From NCBI GenBank assembly GCA_903813345.2, contig CAIIXF020000003.1, positions 31,741,151-31,805,150 on the forward strand: DNA of 64,000 nt. The letters are read 5' to 3'. A model generated the notes under the pieces. The model saw nothing but the letters and a program-made list of their open reading frames with translations. It had not been told where the DNA came from and ran no database searches. Shown here piece by piece: positions 59,258-64,000 of this stretch (the stretch's first letter is position 1; every line of letters begins with the position of its first letter). The stretch comes from Owenia fusiformis (taxonomy: Eukaryota; Annelida; Polychaeta; Sabellida; Oweniidae). Position numbers and translations under genes: made by a program.

Positions 59258-59955
59258 AGAGGTTAAGCAACACTACTTTTTACAACGTAAACCGCGAATG
59301 GGAAAGCGCACGCAGGTTTTTCTCAGGATGTGATGTCATATACAAGTAGTTCGACTACTTTCCCAGTTTACGTACATCCAAACATGAAAAATCAAAGTCT
59401 AGGTTGGTCATTCCGTAAAAAAACTTTTAGTACTTTATCAAGTTCAATCGAAATAAATACGATATAGGTCGAATGCATGAATATGTTTGACACAAATCTG
59501 TGTATATATTGAGATCATTTGTGTCCAATCTAATCAAATATATAACTTGAATATTGAGGCACCCATTTCATATGATCAACTCATCTTAATTCTACCATAC
59601 ATATTGTATTCAACAACTAAATTAAGCAGCATGGAAACAACATGTACATGGAAGACGACATTGAACTAGTATTAACATGTTGTATTTTGTAAGATTCAAG
59701 ATGTCATAAAACACTGCCAGGCTGTGAAACATCTCCTTTCATCAATTTGTCAATAAAGTAATATTTTTTTATACTTTCAAATTAGAAAATAATACGAAAG
59801 GCCGCTAAGAAAAAGGCAAAAAACATTTTGAGGTTTACGTTATCATTACATCTAAAGTGCTCAGCTTAAAGCACTTTTGTTCATAGTACGTAAACGGGAA
59901 TGTAAAGGTTTACGTTTACAGTTCACGTCATAAAAAATTGTCTTGCTTAACCTCT
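59258..59955. mobile_element. ~700-bp MITE-like element
   Basis: AGAGGTTAAGCAA (59258) and TTGCTTAACCTCT (ending 59955) are perfect inverted termini, with ACGTAAAC/GTTTACGT and GGGAA/TTCCC-type matches further in. No transposase frame. It ends ~60 bp before the candidate exon at 60018. Confidence 0.65.
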
Positions 59956-60017
59956 CTAATCTTTAATATATTACCCTTTTAGTTCAGTAGAAAAAGGTAT
60001 TTGATATTGCATTTCAG

Positions 60018-60255
60018 GTCTTAGACTACATGATGATGAAGGAAAAGCAACATATGATGGTCCTCTACTTGTTGAAGAGAGGCAAAGAGAATGTTCTGGA
60101 GAAGATTCTAAAGAGTATGTTGGACCACAAATTGATGAAGCAAGTGCAACTTCCGATGGTCCTCCACTTATTCAAAAGGTGATGAGAAAATGTTCTGGAA
60201 AAGATTGTAAAGAGCTTTGCAATCTAAGTAGGAAGCAAAGGATGAATATAGTGCT
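60018..60255 (+). CDS. Candidate exon with internal duplication
   Basis: 238 bp with a clean acceptor (GATATTGCATTTCAG) and donor (GTAAGT), open in one frame for 78 codons. The product is acidic/basic and contains a duplicated segment: YDGPLLVEERQRECSGEDSK and SDGPPLIQKVMRKCSGKDCK, ~34 residues apart. The repeat is visible in the DNA as GATGGTCCTC and AATGTTCTGG blocks. Family not recognised. Incoming phase matches 34216-34305; outgoing phase matches 60604-60650. Confidence 0.55.
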
Positions 60256-60603
60256 GTAAGTGTAAAATAATTTTGTAAAAGCATTATAGAAAATTTAAGA
60301 ATTTGTAAAGGCCCATAAAGATTTGGAAATGTTGTTTAATCATTTCAATCAATATAAAAAATGGGAATAATCTATGACACTTGTAATTTGTATGGGCTAC
60401 CCATATACATAATGCATGAGGATGGAGCTCAAGCACAATATCAGAATGAGTTAGTACATGTTTGAATGCGTTTATATTACAAATAAAGAATGGTACGTGA
60501 TTCTTGTTGTAATCATTTGTTATCACCCTATTATCAAGAATGATACTGCTCAGTTTTTGAAACCATAATTCTCACTAATGATAAGATGTCCTTTCCCTAC
60601 CAG

Positions 60604-60650
60604 GAATAGCCCTGCTGAGTTATTTATGAGACCAAATGCACTCCAACATG
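60604..60650 (+). CDS. Candidate small exon
   Basis: 47 bp following a strong pyrimidine tract (TGTCCTTTCCCTACCAG) and preceding GTCAGT. In the phase set by the exon at 60018 it reads NSPAELFMRPNALQH without stop and leaves phase 1, compatible with the acceptor at 62936-62937. Confidence 0.5.
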
Positions 60651-62210
60651 GTCAGTCAAGACTCTACCTAACGTTGGAAAAAAATCACCTGGAATCGCAA
60701 CTCCATTGTGTATCTATTGCTCCATTGTTCTATGTCTGTCTCTTATTGTTAAAATAACGAATTCTCGGTTCCTTTGACAAATTATTAAGTCACATCTCAT
60801 GAAGATCCACGTCACATTCCGCACATTGTTTCCTTGACCACAGTTAGCTGTTTATCTTGTTACAACAAAGATTAAAGATATCGCTGTTTCGAATGAAAAA
60901 ACCGATTTTTCAAGTTTTGGATTTTGTCTACAATTTTACCAAATAAGAGATGTTTGTGTTAATTGCCGCTAAAGTTTTTATAAAATTTTGGCAATCAATT
61001 GCTTGTATATTATTGAATAAATTCATGTATAAAAACACAAAATGGTTAATACAAGGGTCTCGATCCAAAATTTAGATTTTATGATTAATTTATTAATTTA
61101 ATTATATATTCAGTTGAAAGAACGTATTCATTTAATAGTTTAAGACAGTAATTGGAACATAACTTATTTAAGAATTCCAGATTCATTTGAACTGAGCTAT
61201 CTTCGGGGATTTATTTGTTTAAAGAAATAAGAGCTCTCCACCAGGTTTTCCTTTGATCATTTTTTCCCTGTCGCCTAAAAGTGTTAATAATTTTTATAAG
61301 AATATATTTCTCTAACTTTACACAAAATTAAGGTCGGTTGAATATTTAATAAATATTTACGTTTGGCAACAATTAAAAATTCAAAAGTGTAATCTGTCAA
61401 CTAGATGTACATTGTCCCATTGAACTTACATATCCCAATTCACAGTTAACCCTAATGTAGACAACGTATTTTTCATAACACCAACGGGCAGGGGGTCAGA
61501 TGCATTAAAACTGAAACAGCACAATTCCAGTATTACTTCAACTTGATTGAACTATTGAACCTCTGCACTTTCCACTTTTTATAGCATAAACGGGATTTTA
61601 AAAAGTTGTTCGACTAGCTCTCTCTAGTATGAACTTCTTCAGATTATTGAAATTCATAAAATTGTATCTTATTATCATAATAATGATTACATTAACGTAT
61701 CGACACCAAATTATCAAGAGGCTGGAAGCTAACTCCCCATGGTCACATATTAATCACCACACAGACACTTTCATAAAATAAAATAGCATTCAACAAGATT
61801 TAAAAATCACATTTATCTTATCTTTAGCAACATCTGTCTTAGGGATACTTGAAGATGTTCGTTGAACATACCTTGTTACTCATTAAAAACCTGAATGGAT
61901 TTTGAAATACAATTATTCAGTTATTGCATTATTTATATTACATCTCGTGGATTTCAATAACATTGACACAGTCGAGTTGATAACCTACATTTCTGATTTT
62001 TTAAATTATACCCAATAGGCTACATAATACACTGTTGCTCATAAATATGGAATATTTTATAGATATGAATTGTTTGATGGAATTTCTACAAAATGATAAC
62101 ATTTTTTGAAAATTTGTAATGTGTCTTCATTCCCTCATCAGTTTTGCATATCAAACTGATTGGTATGAAAAGTTAAAACAGAATTAATTATTGAAGATCT
62201 AAAAATCATA
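60651..62210. other. Probable intron; no feature seen
   Basis: AT-rich, stops in all frames, no structured repeat noted. Confidence 0.4.
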
Positions 62211-62680
62211 AAATTAATAGATGACCCCTTGGGGATGAAAGGGTTAATATCTAATTTTGCATTCACTCAAAATTCAAATGGAGGTCAGATTCTTAGTTGA
62301 CCCTTTCAGCTTTCTAATGGTGTATTGGAACTACACACTTTTTTCAAATATCAAATCTCATTTCGACCTAGAACAAAAGTTCTGAAGCATTTTGTAGCAT
62401 AATGGGGCACTGCCCTTAATGACCCTCATCTCAGCCTATCTAGGTTCAAACTCTAAAATGTTCTCCAAAGTATAATATGACATTGAATTAGTTATTGTAA
62501 ACCATTCTGGCCATAGGGGTATTTGTCATTTTGAAATTGATTTTCATAAAGTTAATAAATGACCCCTTCAGGATGAAAGGGTTAATATCTAATTTTGCAT
62601 TCACTCAAAACTCAAATGGAAGTCAGATTCTTAAGGCTGACCATTTCAGCTTTTCAATGGTGTATTGGAACCTTAGAACC
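62211..62680 (+). repeat. Partial tandem duplication, ~338-bp period
   Basis: ATGACCCCTT followed by GGATGAAAGGGTTAATATCT, TTTTGCATTCACTCAAAA and AATGGTGTATTGGAAC occur at 62221-62333 and again at 62559-62670 with ~90% identity by eye. The intervening segment is single-copy. Confidence 0.85.
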
Positions 62681-62937
62681 TTATTTAGAAGCATTTAAAA
62701 TCAAATCCACGGCAAAGTTGAAATAACTGAAATCTGTATACGTCTTCTTCTTTGTCTTCTTCGCGGACGCCACAGAACACACTTCTGGTTTAGTAATCGA
62801 TGATTTTATCGATTAAAAATTTTTTTTTTTATGAATTTGTCCGATTTCTGCTTAAATATATGTATATTTGTGTTGATTGTTAAATTACAAAATAGGTAGG
62901 GTAAAGAATGTGTCAAAGTCGTTTGATCTCGTCCCAG

Positions 62938-64000
62938 AAGCAATATTTTGTCATTCCTGTTGCCTAGAAGTACAATATTCAAATGTAATACAACAATGTA
63001 ATATTGCTTTTCAATTTACTTATATGTACCAGATATGTTTTAGAATGGAAGGTGTCACATCTATTGAGCTGGTGACAAAAACAAAGAGATACCTTATCAC
63101 TACCTACAATGATCCTGTAAAAGTCAAGACTATCAAAGAGAAAATAGGACTGGATGAGGAGTTAAGTAAACATGCATTTGACTTTGAATCCTTGGAATCA
63201 GAAGAGGACATAGAGGGTTTCTTTGCTTCTGGGGATCTTCTAGATGAAGGAATAAGAAGGACTCCTGGATTTGGTACAATGGGAGCATATGTCAAACGTG
63301 TTGATAAATCAAATGGAGATGAAACTTGGTATGTTGCAACATGTTCCCATGTATTTCCCATGTGTTCACTGAAATCCCCTGTGTATGCCATTGATAACGA
63401 CCGCTATGGGAAAATAGGTGAGTTAGCATACACGATAGACCCATTCACTAAAATTGATGGTGTTGATAGGGAAACAACCTTTGATTTGGCATTAGTAAAG
63501 CTTAACCCTGATATCACTGCTGATCAAATTCCAAAAATAAAAAAAAAGGGTGCAGTTGTATAATGAAAAGCAACTGTGAGAAGCTAGAGATGCGTGTTGA
63601 TAAAAGGGGTAAAACAACTGGTTTAACTACTGGAAAAATATCAAGTATAAAGTTTTTTGGCAAAGTATCTTATAAAGATAAAGTTGGTAGTAGAAAAGAT
63701 TTTCTGGTTCGGGACTCTATCAAAATTGACAGAATAGGGGATCGCTTTTTTGAAAAGGGTGACAGTGGGGCATTAGCATACATACAGGATGACAACAAAT
63801 TCATCTGTATTGGTATGTGTTATTTCGGTTATTTCACCAAAGGGAATGCCCTGGTTTTTCCATTGAAAAAAGCCCTACAAGCACTTGAACTACAAGCACT
63901 TGAACAAGGCAAGGAAAACATTGAGTTTTATATATACTGTGGTGGTAAAGTATGTGCAGGAAAGCTCAACAATAATGGAATGATGAATGGCGATGAAATG
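62938..64000 (+). CDS. Trypsin-fold serine peptidase, partial at window edge, apparent frameshift
   Basis: Probable chymotrypsin-fold peptidase with a His-Asp-Ser triad: CSHVF (His at 63348), FDLALVKL (Asp at 63483) and KGDSGALAY (Ser at 63764). A GKTTGLTTGKI motif before the serine is typical of bacterial-like or Nal1-like trypsin domains rather than secreted digestive trypsins. No signal peptide is seen. Numbering from MEGVTSIEL (63045), an acidic ~90-residue leader precedes the domain. The frame is open from 62877, but upstream sequence is likely intron; acceptors exist at 62937 (phase-compatible with 60604-60650), 63032 and 63043. The first frame stops at 63563. A +2 frame carries the domain on from a run of nine A (63539-63547) to the window end. 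One A missing from the run, an indel, or a small intron would explain this. The peptidase call is from motifs only, and the substrate is unknown. Confidence 0.75.

Overview
The window reads as nuclear DNA of an invertebrate animal, probably a lophotrochozoan and most likely a bivalve or other mollusc. It is AT-rich, has spliceosomal-looking exons, no bacterial operons, and is full of metazoan transposon types: LINEs, an LTR element, MITEs, and tandem-core elements with ACGG-type microsatellites that resemble the 'pearl'-type elements described from bivalves. The taxon call is inference from repeat style and was not tested by a search.

Layout. 1-2375: ~372-bp satellite ending in an inverted copy. 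2540-10017: head-to-tail concatemer of a Helitron-like non-autonomous element, each unit ending in a short hairpin plus CTAG. 10018-11347: minus-strand LINE remnant with a deleted middle. 11350-12190: further microsatellite-tailed repeat. 13132-13598: inverted-repeat unit carrying a tRNA-Gly-like sequence. 14517-18137: element with ~445-bp terminal inverted repeats, with a MITE inside. 20250-23090: tandem-core repeats, including eight 162-bp units. 23238-23860 and 24165-24587: MITEs. 25694-34215: nearly complete LINE (ORF1 and ORF2) whose ORF1 is split by a 2.6-kb copy of the same Helitron-like family. 34443-36920: MITEs and foldbacks. 37070-40030: tandem-core repeat with a 5'-truncated LINE showing a textbook target-site duplication. 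40679-41544: MITE and foldbacks. 42165-46025: second defective LINE, split by a pearl-like element. 46369-58351: a pair of TTAA-flanked inverted termini enclosing a 2-kb minisatellite of 25-bp units and a 6.5-kb LTR retrotransposon. That LTR element has two 1040-bp LTRs that differ at one site found by eye, a tRNA-Leu-type primer site, a polypurine tract, and no pol. 59258-59955: another MITE. 60018-64000: candidate exons leading into a trypsin-fold serine peptidase that runs off the right edge.

Host coding content is small. The best host gene is the chymotrypsin-like peptidase (62938 to the edge), with exons at 60018-60255 and 60604-60650 that join it in compatible phase. An exon at 34216-34305 is also phase-compatible, so one long-intron gene across much of the window is possible. 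Coiled-coil exon-like sequence at 25303-25693 may belong to a relative or a decayed part of it.

The main biological story is transposon nesting: Helitron-like into LINE ORF1, pearl-like into LINE ORF2, LINE into tandem-core repeat, MITE inside a long-TIR element, and LTR element inside a TTAA-flanked interval. The most unusual items are the self-concatenated Helitron-like arrays, the recently inserted coding-deficient LTR element, and a group of large foldback palindromes with unrelated arm sequences.
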